From positions 62,001 to 126,000 of the forward strand of contig NZ_BMLY01000005.1 in the NCBI RefSeq assembly GCF_014645555.1: a DNA stretch of 64,000 nt. The letters run 5' to 3'. This document shows positions 1 through 7,942 of this stretch, piece by piece. Each line of letters starts with the position of its first letter. Position 1 is the first letter of the stretch. The notes under the pieces are model-generated. The model was given only the letters and a program-made list of their open reading frames with translations, was not told where the DNA came from and made no database searches. The stretch comes from Silvimonas amylolytica. Its GTDB lineage: Bacteria; Pseudomonadota; Gammaproteobacteria; Burkholderiales; Chitinibacteraceae. Both the position numbers and the translations under genes were made by a program.

Positions 1-1853
1 ACGCCCACGGCGTAGGCCAGCGAGACGTTGCTGTGCCAGTTGGGCAGAAACTGCCAGTGGCCGGTGGCTTCGGCACCGTAGATGCGCGCACGATCAATAT
101 TGATGTTCTGGAACACGCCTGCCGGGTAACCCGCGATCCAGCCCGCATCACCTTGTTGCAAGGTGACTTGTTCAATGAAGTTGCGGTAACGGTTGTCGTA
201 CACCGTGGCGGTGCCACCCAAATGATCGGTGCCAAAACGAGCGCCGAACTCATAACCCGAACTGGTTTCAGGCTTCAGGTTGGGGTTAGGCACCAAGGTA
301 TAACCGAAGGCCGCGTTGGTAAACTCGCCATTGACTTCAACCACACTGGGGGCACGGAATCCCTGGGCGTACTGGCCGAAGACGGTCAGGTTGTCCATGG
401 CTTTCCAGGTCGCCAGGAGCTTGGGCGAGAACTTGCTGTCGCTCTGGTCTTTGGGTGCAACGGCTGTGCCAGCGGCAATCTGCGCGGCCAGAATGCTGTC
501 GACTTCCGGGTCCTGGCGATAGTTGTCGTAGCGGATACCCGGCGTCAGGCTGAAGCGGCCGCCGTCAAAGCCGATTTCGTTCTGCGCAAACAGCCCGTAC
601 TGCGTGACATTGGTGATTGGTACAGTGCGAACGTTGATGGTGCTTGAAGCCGGCTTGCCTGCAGCAAACTCGGTGGTGCGGGTTTGCCACCATTCACCGC
701 CGACCACCCATTCCTGGCTGATCGCCCCATCAAACTTTTTCACCAGCTGGCCGTTGGTGCCCTTCATGTTTTCGTAGTACTGGCCATCACGCTGGTAATC
801 CGCTGCCGTGGTGCGGACTTGATAACGGTGCTGATCGCTTTCCAGTGTTTGCCAGTACACGCGGGCGGTGGCGGCATCGATCCACTGGTTGTTATCAGGC
901 GCGGTGTAGTCGTAATCGAGCGAGAGGCGCTTGCGGGTTTGTTCATCCGTCGCACGGCTCGATTTAACTGAACTGCTAATGTCGCTGAGCAGATTGGTGT
1001 CGGTGGTGGTGTTGCGGTATTCGCCAGTCACACCCAGTTTGTGGCCGCCCTCAAAGTAATGCTGCAACTTGCCCAGTGCGTTACGACTTTCGGTGTTTTG
1101 CGGATCGGGCTCGGTGCGGTTGGCGCCGGTGCTGCCGTTGTCACCCTTGTTTTCCAGTTCATTGCCTTTACGGCCGCCGACCTGAGCCAGCCAGAACGTG
1201 CCTTCAGCCATTTCACCAGCCACAGAGGCGCGTGCGCCATAGCTGGTATCGGCGCTGTCGTAATCGGCATCAACCCGGCCGCCCAGCTTTTTGCCGCCTT
1301 TCAAAAGGTCAGACGGGTCTAGCGTGCGCAGGCCGACAATCCCGCCCAGCGCGGATGAGCCATAGAGCGTGGAGCCTGGCCCGCGCACGATATCGATGGC
1401 TGCCAGCGAGCCGAAGTCCACCATGTCCTGGCCAATGTAGGTGTCGCGACCAGAGAAGCTGAAGGTGTCGGGCAGGCGGATGCCATCGACCAGCATCAGA
1501 ATGCGGTTGCCCTCAAGGCCACGGATATTGATATTGGTGCCGCCATAACGGGGTTGGCGCGTCATGGTGACGCCGGGTTCTGCGCGGTCGCCCAGATCGG
1601 TGAAGTCGCGGATAAAGTCGTCATCGAGTGTGCTGCGATCGGTTGTGGTAACGGACGGCGGCAGCTCATCAATGGTTTTTTCTGTGCGTGTGGCGGTGAC
1701 GACCACTTGTGACAGCGCGGCGGTGCCACTGGCCGTGGCGGCGGCCGGTTTGGTGGTGGTTGTCGTCGATTGCGAAGGCGCATCTGCGGCAAAAGCAGAG
1801 TGCAGCGCGCAGGCCATCAGGCTCAGCGCAAGCGTGTGCTGGGTGCGGTTCAT
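1..1853 (-). CDS. TonB-dependent outer-membrane receptor, heme/hemoglobin type (3' end outside window)
   Basis: This is an outer-membrane gated channel for iron carriers, most likely heme. The reading frame stays open from the ATG at 1853 to the left window edge (617 codons seen), so the C-terminus is missing. The first 22-23 residues form a signal peptide ending HSAFA. A TonB-box-like stretch (ALSQVVVTATR) follows, then a plug domain with NINIRGLEGNRILMLVDGIR and the GSSALGGIV segment, then barrel strands including GLFAQNEIGFDGGRFSLTPG and the conserved FRAPS and NLKPE motifs. The plug motifs fit the hemoglobin/transferrin/lactoferrin receptor family. HemP and a Fur box lie directly upstream on the same strand, which supports heme as substrate; the exact ligand is inferred. 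Confidence 0.9.
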   Translation of the reverse strand, partial: MNRTQHTLALSLMACALHSAFAADAPSQSTTTTTKPAAATASGTAALSQVVVTATRTEKTIDELPPSVTTTDRSTLDDDFIRDFTDLGDRAEPGVTMTRQPRYGGTNINIRGLEGNRILMLVDGIRLPDTFSFSGRDTYIGQDMVDFGSLAAIDIVRGPGSTLYGSSALGGIVGLRTLDPSDLLKGGKKLGGRVDADYDSADTSYGARASVAGEMAEGTFWLAQVGGRKGNELENKGDNGSTGANRTEPDPQNTESRNALGKLQHYFEGGHKLGVTGEYRNTTTDTNLLSDISSSVKSSRATDEQTRKRLSLDYDYTAPDNNQWIDAATARVYWQTLESDQHRYQVRTTAADYQRDGQYYENMKGTNGQLVKKFDGAISQEWVVGGEWWQTRTTEFAAGKPASSTINVRTVPITNVTQYGLFAQNEIGFDGGRFSLTPGIRYDNYRQDPEVDSILAAQIAAGTAVAPKDQSDSKFSPKLLATWKAMDNLTVFGQYAQGFRAPSVVEVNGEFTNAAFGYTLVPNPNLKPETSSGYEFGARFGTDHLGGTATVYDNRYRNFIEQVTLQQGDAGWIAGYPAGVFQNINIDRARIYGAEATGHWQFLPNWHSNVSLAYAVG

Positions 1854-2035
1854 GCCAGTTCCTTGGAAGTGGAACCTGCCGGATGAGCGGGCCGGACAGA
1901 TTCGGGGCTAATGTGCGCCGGTCAAGCGGCACAAAGCCCGGCGCGGCTGGCTGCCCGGGGGCGTCTGTGGGGCAGACGCAGGCGCGGGTCCGGCTGGCAT
2001 GCGCGGTTGGTTGTGATTGTTGTGTGGACCAGTGG

Positions 2036-2206
2036 TTACTTGGTCAGGATCAACTTGCCCTGGCGTGTCTCACGCAAGGTGTAGTGCACGCCGTTGTGCT
2101 TGATCACCACGGATTGGCCGGGCTGCAAGAGCGTGCGGCTATCGACCACCTGCGGGATGCTGGTGGTTGTGTTGATGCTGGCAATAGGGCGTTGTCGTCG
2201 ATCCAT
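2036..2206 (-). CDS. hemP: Hemin uptake protein HemP
   Basis: A 56-residue protein of the HemP family, found next to heme receptors. The C-terminal half carries the family hallmark: SRTLLQPGQSVVIKHNG followed by the closing RQGKLILTK. I chose the ATG at 2206 (MDRRQRPIAS) over one at 2242, because the upstream stretch is the Fur operator and would not be coding. The gene lies 182 bp upstream of the TonB receptor on the same strand, so the two are probably one Fur-controlled transcript. The molecular role of HemP is not fully settled; in other proteobacteria it promotes receptor expression. Confidence 0.85.
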   Translation of the reverse strand: MDRRQRPIASINTTTSIPQVVDSRTLLQPGQSVVIKHNGVHYTLRETRQGKLILTK

Positions 2207-2221
2207 TTCGCAATGGTAAAC

Positions 2222-2240
2222 GATAATTATTCTCATTAAC
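2222..2240. promoter_or_regulatory. Fur box upstream of hemP
   Basis: GATAATTATTCTCATTAAC matches 15 of 19 positions of the Fur consensus GATAATGATAATCATTATC. It ends 16 bp before the hemP start codon on the transcribed side, the expected place for an iron-dependent repressor site. Confidence 0.8.
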
Positions 2241-2394
2241 AAGATGGCATGGCGAGAATATGTGTCTGAATGTCGCCAGGTGATCCAGTCCCTGACCGTG
2301 ATCTGTGCAGATGCGCACCTGCAACTTGATACGGAGCCACGGCGTGTTCACATGCGTTTATCATGCCGTGTCTTCACGCCCGGATTGCGCACTC

Positions 2395-3441
2395 ATGACA
2401 GCAGGGACTGAACCCAACCGCATTATCAATTGTCATCCGCCTGATCCGGCCACGCTCGTGACCTTGCGCCGATATGACCTGCTGCCAGAGGCCGCCACCG
2501 TGCGCGGTTTACTGGAAAGCCACGGCATTCCAGTGCGGCTGCGAGACGTGAATTTCGTTCAGGCAGACGGGTTGATGTCCATTGCGGCCGGCGGCATGAA
2601 GCTGGAAGTCCCTGCGGATCGGGTTGAGGAAGCTCAGGCGTTACTCGCCAGCATGGCGGCCGGCGAGTTGATAGACGCCGACGCCCCCGCTGATGCGCCG
2701 CCTCCCATGCCCCCGGCTAACCCCATGCCAGCGCTGTGGAGCCCGGATGGCGCTGCGTTGCTGTGTTTGCTGGCCGGATCGTGGCTACCCATGCTGCTGC
2801 ATTACCAGAACTGGCGGCGGCTTGGCGACCTGCGGCGTACCCGTCAGGCGCTGGTCTGGCTCGTCGGTTCCCTGGTTCTGATGGGCGCCATGACGATCTA
2901 TTTTGTGGGGTATGTGCACGATATTCACGCGCTGGCAGCGGTCGGCACGCTCGTGTTCACCCCATTGACCCTGATCTGGTACTGGCGGCAGGGGCGCGCC
3001 CAATCGCTGCTGGTTCTGCCCTGGTCTTATCCGCGCAGACCGTTGTGGCTGGCCGGCTGGCTGGGCGTACTGGTGTCCGTTGGCTTCTGGGCCGGCGTGA
3101 CATTGATGCTGCAATGGGGCGTGCCACTGCAAGACAAAGTGGCGGACTTTGCTGCGCATCTCAATAGCGAGGGCGTGTTCCAGCGCAACGAGAACTTTCA
3201 GCAACTCAGATTCGCAACGGAAGGCACCACGCTGGTCGAAGTGGTCAAGGTATCCGGCGTTTATATCACCCCGGAGTTTCTGGCACAGGCGCACCAGAGT
3301 TCGGTCTGGCAAAGCTGCAAAGATCTGGCACTGGCCCCATTGCTGCAACAAGGGATGACGCTGGAAAGCCGCTTCGTGGCTGCCGATGGCACGCCATTGG
3401 GTGAGACACGACTCACCTGGCACGACTGCCCAGCGTACTGA
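2395..3441 (+). CDS. Membrane protein with N-terminal DUF2007-type domain
   Basis: About 348 residues. The first 90 residues hold a small alpha/beta domain (VTLRRYDLLPEAATVRGLLE ... EVPADRVEEAQALLASM) typical of DUF2007, a domain related to PII-like signalling folds whose ligand is not known. A Pro-rich linker (DAPPPMPPANPMPA) leads to roughly four hydrophobic segments (AALLCLLAGSWLPMLL, ALVWLVGSLVLMGAMTIYFV, ALAAVGTLVFTPLTLIWYW, WLGVLVSVGFWAGVTLML). A soluble C-terminal tail follows. No convincing ribosome site precedes the ATG at 2395; starts at 2305 or a GTG near 2458 are possible. Function unknown. Confidence 0.7.
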   Translation: MTAGTEPNRIINCHPPDPATLVTLRRYDLLPEAATVRGLLESHGIPVRLRDVNFVQADGLMSIAAGGMKLEVPADRVEEAQALLASMAAGELIDADAPADAPPPMPPANPMPALWSPDGAALLCLLAGSWLPMLLHYQNWRRLGDLRRTRQALVWLVGSLVLMGAMTIYFVGYVHDIHALAAVGTLVFTPLTLIWYWRQGRAQSLLVLPWSYPRRPLWLAGWLGVLVSVGFWAGVTLMLQWGVPLQDKVADFAAHLNSEGVFQRNENFQQLRFATEGTTLVEVVKVSGVYITPEFLAQAHQSSVWQSCKDLALAPLLQQGMTLESRFVAADGTPLGETRLTWHDCPAY

Positions 3442-3457
3442 GCGCGATAGCGGGGCG

Positions 3458-3760
3458 TTAGCGGTTCAACTTGGCCGCCAGGATATCCACCTTGTGAATG
3501 GCCGGTGGCCCATCCAGCAGCTCGCTGGCGTTGGCCATCAGCGCCGCAGCAATGGGGCCCTGCAGGTGCGCGGTGCGGGCATCTTCATCGGGGAATGCAT
3601 CAAAGATGCCGTAAATATCCGGCGCCAGCTTCAAAGCAAACCAGACGGTCGTGCCGGCTTCCTGGTTGGCCAGCGGCAAGGCGCTTTTCAGAAATGCTTC
3701 TACTTCTGCAGCTTTGCCGGGTTTGGCTTTCAGTTCGGCGTAAATCGCAAGATCAACCAT
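3458..3760 (-). CDS. Antibiotic biosynthesis monooxygenase (ABM) domain protein
   Basis: A 100-residue single-domain protein of the dimeric ferredoxin-like ABM fold. It shows the usual order: a first strand MVDLAIYAELKAKPGKAAEV, a helix, then TTVWFALKLAPDIYGIFDAF, then the DEDARTAHLQGPIAAAL helix. Family members oxidise quinol-like or aromatic substrates without cofactor, or act as stress proteins; the substrate here is unknown. It converges with the upstream membrane-protein gene and lies just downstream of the siderophore-interacting protein on the same strand (96 bp gap), so cotranscription is possible. Confidence 0.8.
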   Translation of the reverse strand: MVDLAIYAELKAKPGKAAEVEAFLKSALPLANQEAGTTVWFALKLAPDIYGIFDAFPDEDARTAHLQGPIAAALMANASELLDGPPAIHKVDILAAKLNR

Positions 3761-3856
3761 GGCGGGACTCCCGTACCGGGTTTGATGAACGGAAGTCCCA
3801 TTCTAGAAAACAGACGCGGCTTCACAGGACTCCACCGGCAGGCGGCAGGTTTCTGC

Positions 3857-4597
3857 TTACGTTTCCAGGTTTTCGTGGAAATCCGCAGCGCCGGGTTTCC
3901 AGTACGCAGCGATACGCATCAGTTCCTTGGGCTGTTGTTTTTCAGCGACCAGCAGTTCACGCAGCGTTCGCATCACAGAAAGCTCCCCTGCCGCCCAGAC
4001 AAAGCCTTCGCCAGTGGGCAATTGCAAGGCGCGCACGGTGGCAAATAATTCGTCTGCGTTCGCCACTTGCTGTTGTGAAATCTCCGCCTTGCTGGTGCCC
4101 AGTACGCGATCTGTTTCATCACCGAGCATGCTGATCACCATGACTTTGGCGCCTGCTGGCAGTTCTTCGACGCGACGACGAATGGCTGGCATGCCGCTGC
4201 CATCCGCAATCAGCAGGTGCCAGTCAAAATCAGCCGGGATGATCATGGAGCCACGCGGGCCAGCAATGATTGCTTGTGTTCCTGCCTGGGCTGCCCTGGC
4301 CCAGTTGGCCGCTTTGCCATCGTGCGAGAGATCAAACTCGATGGTCAGTTCGCCAGTCTGGCGATTAAAGTAGCGGGGCGTGTAATCCCGTCGGAGTTGT
4401 TCGCCGTTTTCGTCTTCAAAAATGAACTTGATGTGATCGTCGAACGAGGCCGAAACAAAGTCGGCCATCGCCTCGCCACCAAAGGTAACGGCGACAAAAT
4501 GTTTGCCCACCGGCGTCACCTGGCGGACAGTGGCAGGGCGCATACGGATCTCGTGGCGCACGCGTTCAATGCGGCGAGATGGCTTTGTGGATTCCAT
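3857..4597 (-). CDS. Siderophore-interacting protein (SIP-type ferric reductase)
   Basis: A 246-residue cytoplasmic FAD/NAD(P)H reductase that releases iron from ferric siderophores. The N-terminal half has the SIP FAD-binding pattern: VGKHFVAVTFGGEAMADF, then DDHIKFIF, then the R-x-Y-T motif in RRDYTPRYF. The C-terminal half has the nucleotide-binding part (LLIADGSGMPAIRRRVEELP and FVWAAGELSVMRTLRELL). It is divergent from a MarR gene with almost no intergenic DNA. Translation starts at 4597 after AAAGG. The region between the genes carries two TTGATAATGTCA-type repeats and a weak Fur-like match, so control by MarR and perhaps iron is likely. Confidence 0.85.
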   Translation of the reverse strand: MESTKPSRRIERVRHEIRMRPATVRQVTPVGKHFVAVTFGGEAMADFVSASFDDHIKFIFEDENGEQLRRDYTPRYFNRQTGELTIEFDLSHDGKAANWARAAQAGTQAIIAGPRGSMIIPADFDWHLLIADGSGMPAIRRRVEELPAGAKVMVISMLGDETDRVLGTSKAEISQQQVANADELFATVRALQLPTGEGFVWAAGELSVMRTLRELLVAEKQQPKELMRIAAYWKPGAADFHENLET

Positions 4598-4610
4598 GGC
4601 ATGACCTTTT

Positions 4611-4655
4611 AGTTGATAATGTCACCCATCATGCAAAATACAGTTGATAATGTCA
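4611..4655. promoter_or_regulatory. Paired palindromic operators at the SIP/MarR divergent promoter
   Basis: AGTTGATAATGTCA occurs at 4611-4624 and again at 4642-4655, a 31-bp period, so the two sites lie about three helical turns apart. The second copy plus one base is a TTGA-N5-TCAA palindrome. Read on the minus strand, the distal copy supplies a perfect -35 hexamer (TTGACA) for the SIP gene. This fits autoregulation by the adjacent MarR protein. GATAATGTCACCCATCATG (4615-4633) also matches 13 of 19 Fur-consensus positions, which I treat as weak. Confidence 0.6.
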
Positions 4656-5107
4656 ACCGTCAAAACGGCGACACGGCCGAGGCGGTCTTTGAAGCGATCC
4701 ACACCGTCATGCACCTCTACCGCTCCTGTCAGTACCGGGCGATGCGGGATGACGCGCAGGAACTCACCCATATGGAACACAAAGCCATGGGTTTTTTTGC
4801 GAGGCACCCAGATGCCACGCAAAGCGATCTGGTGGCGCATTCCGGGCGCGATAAGGCGCAGCTGGCCCGACTCATCAAAGGACTGAAAGATCGTGGTCTG
4901 CTGGATGCTCAGCCCGATGCGGCGGACCGGCGTAACGTCCGGTTGCGTTTGTCCGCTGCGGGAGAGCAACTCTTTGCCGCCGCGCGGCAACAGGCGCGTC
5001 AGGTGGCAGATCTGGGAGTAGCAGGTTTGTCTGCGGCACAATGCACGCAACTACTGGCAGCGCTTTCGGTGCTGCGCGATAACCTGGAAGCCGATCGCCA
5101 AGGTTGA
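4631..5107 (+). CDS. MarR family transcriptional regulator
   Basis: About 158 residues forming a winged-helix dimeric repressor. The DNA-binding part reads LTHMEHKAMGFFARHPDATQ ... QLARLIKGLKDRGLLDAQPD followed by the wing AADRRNVRLRLSAAG, all typical of MarR. The start is uncertain: ATG 4631, ATG 4619 and TTG 4613 share the frame and none has a clear ribosome site. The operator repeats overlap the first codons, so expression is probably repressed at its own start. Its likely targets are itself and the divergent siderophore-interacting protein; the ligand is unknown. Confidence 0.85.
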   Translation: MQNTVDNVNRQNGDTAEAVFEAIHTVMHLYRSCQYRAMRDDAQELTHMEHKAMGFFARHPDATQSDLVAHSGRDKAQLARLIKGLKDRGLLDAQPDAADRRNVRLRLSAAGEQLFAAARQQARQVADLGVAGLSAAQCTQLLAALSVLRDNLEADRQG

Positions 5108-5131
5108 TTGGTCTCGGCAGACATTCTGGCC

Positions 5132-5165
5132 GCCCGGCAGCGCTTTGCGCTGACCGGGCTTTTTT
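5132..5165 (+). terminator. Intrinsic terminator after MarR
   Basis: GCCCGG pairs with CCGGGC around an inner CAGC/GCTG stem, followed by six T's. Confidence 0.8.
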
Positions 5166-5729
5166 ACGTGCACTGCGGGTGTGCATTGGTCAGCAAGATA
5201 ATCCTGTATTGGTGCTTACAATCAATTTGAACCCGGCAGATAAACGGTCTGTTGCGAAGCTGCCTTGCCGCTCGTCTGGAAGTCCTGCCCCCTGGTGTAC
5301 TTACTCCTGATCGTAAGAAATAGCTAAGAATTTAAAATGAGCACTCTCTAATTTACGGGCTAAACCCGCATTTATTCTCGTTATTTTCGTGTTTCTTACA
5401 TCAATTAATACAAGTTTGTTTTATTTATGAATGGGTTTTGTTGGCGAGTTATGCAAACTACATAAGCAAATCGTTATTTTACTTACAAAAGAATTCTAAT
5501 TAAATTTTGCTTAAAGAAATGCTGATAAAAGTTTTTTCCTTACAAATTGAATCGGAAAAAACACGAAAAAGCATCATGGGACGCACCAGAGATAGCAACC
5601 AGAATCCACCGGGGGAAGGCCGGGTATGTCGTGCCGGTCAGCAATTGCGGGAAGAAATAACCAATCAGGAAGAACAGGCCAGCCTATGCCGGGCGGGTCA
5701 GAGTCAGTCAACCAATCCAGGGGTTCATC
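5166..5729. other. Gene-less AT-rich stretch before a PEP-CTERM gene
   Basis: About 560 bp with no convincing gene. From about 5320 to 5560 it is strongly AT-rich compared with its surroundings (for example TTAAATTTTGCTTAAAG), then returns to normal composition. It probably holds the promoter of the downstream PEP-CTERM gene. No sigma-54 GG-N10-GC match was found. Confidence 0.5.
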
Positions 5730-6305
5730 ATGCAAATTCGTCAACTTGTAGCCGGCGTAGCGCTGGCGCTGGCTGCCACCAGCGCCTTCGCCAAGCAAAC
5801 GCCTGCACCACTTCCGCCGTTACCGGCAACCGGCAGTCATGTCTATGACGTGGGTACCCTGCAGGCGCCTACTGACTTCTTTTTTAGTTACAACGTGAAC
5901 AGCCAGTCGTTTGACGACATCATCACATTCAGCGTCAACCCGACCTCTTATGCGGAACAGGTGTACTTCAACCAGTTCCAGGTTGGTCCGCTGCATGACA
6001 TTGCCTGGGCGACGCTCTCGTTGTGGGATACCACCACCCATACTTTCTTCGGTACCGTTAACCTCAATGAGCCGGTGTTCGATGCTGCGGAGATTTTCTT
6101 CTCGGGCCACCAGTACAAGCTCGAAGTGATCGGCGCGCTGGCCAATGGGTCTCGCGGTGGTTCCTATGGTCTTAGTGGCTTGCTGAGCCCGGTGCCGGAA
6201 CCGGAAACCTGGGCTTTGCTGGGTCTGGGCATGGTGTCGCTGGTGGCGGCCCGCGCCCGTGCACGCAAGCGTGCCAGTGGCCGGCTTGAGGCCTCTGTCG
6301 CTTAA
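5730..6305 (+). CDS. PEP-CTERM sorting domain protein
   Basis: A 191-residue exported protein. Residues 1-21 are a signal peptide (MQIRQLVAGVALALAATSAF then A/KQ). The body is Phe/Tyr/Asn-rich with no recognised catalytic motif. Near the C-terminus comes PVPEPETWALLGLGMVSLVA, the PEP motif plus hydrophobic segment, then a cluster of arginines. This is the tripartite tail processed by exosortase (EpsH/XrtA) systems in extracellular-polymer-producing bacteria. No exosortase gene lies in this window. A ribosome site (AGGGG) lies 8-12 bp before the ATG. Confidence 0.85.
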   Translation: MQIRQLVAGVALALAATSAFAKQTPAPLPPLPATGSHVYDVGTLQAPTDFFFSYNVNSQSFDDIITFSVNPTSYAEQVYFNQFQVGPLHDIAWATLSLWDTTTHTFFGTVNLNEPVFDAAEIFFSGHQYKLEVIGALANGSRGGSYGLSGLLSPVPEPETWALLGLGMVSLVAARARARKRASGRLEASVA

Positions 6306-6336
6306 GCGCTCTGCCAGGCGTAATGCATAAAAAGGA

Positions 6337-6366
6337 CAAGGCCCGCTTTGGCGGGCCTTGTTGTTT
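6337..6366. terminator. Bidirectional terminator between PEP-CTERM and OmpA-like genes
   Basis: CAAGGCCCGC pairs perfectly with GCGGGCCTTG across the loop TTTG. It lies between two converging genes, with a T-rich run (TTGTTTGTTG) on the plus side. Confidence 0.8.
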
Positions 6367-6390
6367 GTTGCGTTAGCCAGGGCAACCGGG

Positions 6391-7446
6391 TTATTGGGCT
6401 GCCGGTTGGGTTTCTTCGTGAATGCCGCTGACATCGACTTCCACGCGACGATCCGGAGCCAGACACTCGATCAACTTCTTGCGGTTCTTGATCTTGGCGC
6501 AGGTATCGCCCGTGACCGGATCTGCTTTGCCCTTGCTCTGGGCTTCTACCTTGTCGGCCGGGGCGCCTTGTGCCACCAGATAATCGACGACAGCTTGTGC
6601 ACGGCGCTGGCCCAGGTCCTGGTTGTACTTGTCGCTACCCAGACGGTCGGTATAGCCAACAACAATGGCCTTGCCTTCCTTGGGATCCATGGCCTTGACC
6701 TGCTGGTACAACTGGTCAAGCGCGTCCTTGCCCTCAGGCTTGAGCGTGGCCTTGTCGAACGGGAACAGCACGTCGGTCTTGAGCGTGAAGTGCTTGGTGA
6801 CGACTTGCGGTTCTGGTGCTGGCGCAGGGGCTGGTGCCGGAGCAGGCGCCGGTGCCGGGGCCTCGACGACCGGTGCCGGTGGCGGGGTCGGGCTGCCAAA
6901 GTAATAGTTCAGGTTGAGCGTAAAGCTGTTGCTCTGGAATTTCGTGCCATGGTTAGACGGTGCCATGGCGGTCCATTCGCCCGCCAGACCCCAGTGCGGC
7001 GCGAGCTTGTATTCCAGACCTGCACCACCGTGAAGCCCGTTGCCGGCGAAATCATCGCTCTGCCCGGAGCCGCTCAGACGCCCGAAGCCCAGCTTGATAT
7101 ACGGCAGCCAACTGTTCATCTGGTAGCCCAGCTTGACGTCTGCGCCGCCCAGATTGGCACCGTACTTGGACTGCTCACCGTCTACCGGCCCGTCGTGGTT
7201 GCTCTTGGCGATATAGTCAAAAAAGCCGGAGAAACCCAACAGCCAGCTATCCCACTGGGCGTTGTAACCCAATTCGCCGCCACCGGTGTAGGTGCTACTG
7301 CTGCCGGTGCTGAAGTCGCCCTTTGTCTTGGAGGTGTTGATCCCGCTATTGATGCCAAAAAACGGACCGGAGAAATCATCAGCGCATAGCGCCTGTGCAC
7401 TGATCAGAGTGGCCAGAATGGTCAGGCCCAATCGAGCTTTCTTCAT
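6391..7446 (-). CDS. OmpA-family outer-membrane protein
   Basis: A 351-residue protein. A signal peptide ([20 protein letters not shown] then CA/DD) leads an eight-stranded barrel-like half ([48 protein letters not shown]). A Pro-Ala hinge made of repeated PA units follows. The C-terminal OmpA peptidoglycan-binding domain runs [43 protein letters not shown] and PDRRVEVDV. The Cys pair of OmpA ([17 protein letters not shown]) is present. It likely anchors the outer membrane to the wall. The ATG at 7446 is preceded by AAAAGGAG. Possible longer starts upstream lack signal-peptide character and are rejected. Confidence 0.92.
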   Translation of the reverse strand: MKKARLGLTILATLISAQALCADDFSGPFFGINSGINTSKTKGDFSTGSSSTYTGGGELGYNAQWDSWLLGFSGFFDYIAKSNHDGPVDGEQSKYGANLGGADVKLGYQMNSWLPYIKLGFGRLSGSGQSDDFAGNGLHGGAGLEYKLAPHWGLAGEWTAMAPSNHGTKFQSNSFTLNLNYYFGSPTPPPAPVVEAPAPAPAPAPAPAPAPEPQVVTKHFTLKTDVLFPFDKATLKPEGKDALDQLYQQVKAMDPKEGKAIVVGYTDRLGSDKYNQDLGQRRAQAVVDYLVAQGAPADKVEAQSKGKADPVTGDTCAKIKNRKKLIECLAPDRRVEVDVSGIHEETQPAAQ

Positions 7447-7942
7447 TGCGAACTCCTTTTCTTTATTTTTACCGGGACGCCGCGCCAGCAAAGCTGCGGG
7501 ACCCCAGACCCTCGATTGCGTTTGTAACGACAATCTTTGGGAATATAGGACTGGCAGTTGGCCAACGATAAATGACACTCGTATATCGGCAGACATACGG
7601 TCGGCGAAAGCTTTAGTGCGGGGTTTTTGAGACACTTTTTCAGGCGGATGCAAAGCAGACAGGACCACTTGGCAGGGCTTGGCGCGGATGTCGGACAAGC
7701 GAGTAACCACAAGCCTTGCAGGCGTACTCGCACAATCGGAATGCCGTCCTGTTTGCCAGTGGTACGAGGGTGGATTTCTGGCATCTGATACCACTTTTGT
7801 TGCACCCCGGCCACAGGGTTTTTCGCGCGCTGGCGGGGTGCTGTGGAGCTGTATCCCACCCTGATCGCACAGTCTGTTGTCATTGGGTCGACGCGTCTCC
7901 TTATAAGATGAATGCATTCATCCATCCCGTCTGGAGAACGCC
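7447..7942. other. Intergenic region between divergent ompA-like and ammonia-lyase genes
   Basis: About 500 bp of divergent regulatory DNA with no supportable gene; the reading frames here have no recognisable protein character. It holds the ompA-like leader and the palindrome described separately. Confidence 0.5.
7907..7922. promoter_or_regulatory. Perfect 16-bp palindrome upstream of the ammonia-lyase
   Basis: GATGAATGCATTCATC is its own reverse complement and ends 20 bp before the start codon. It overlaps the probable promoter (TTATAA at 7901) and is likely a repressor operator. No regulator gene is adjacent, so the protein that binds it is unknown. Confidence 0.5.

Noticed and set aside
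5395-5470. Sigma-54 promoter (TTGGCGAGTTATGCAAA) before the first PEP-CTERM gene
   Set aside because: GG and GC are 8 bp apart, not 10.
5560-5660. Possible c-di-GMP (GEMM) riboswitch upstream of the PEP-CTERM gene, from GGGACGCA
   Set aside because: Only this short string matches; the preceding GAAA-capped hairpin and the receptor half are missing.
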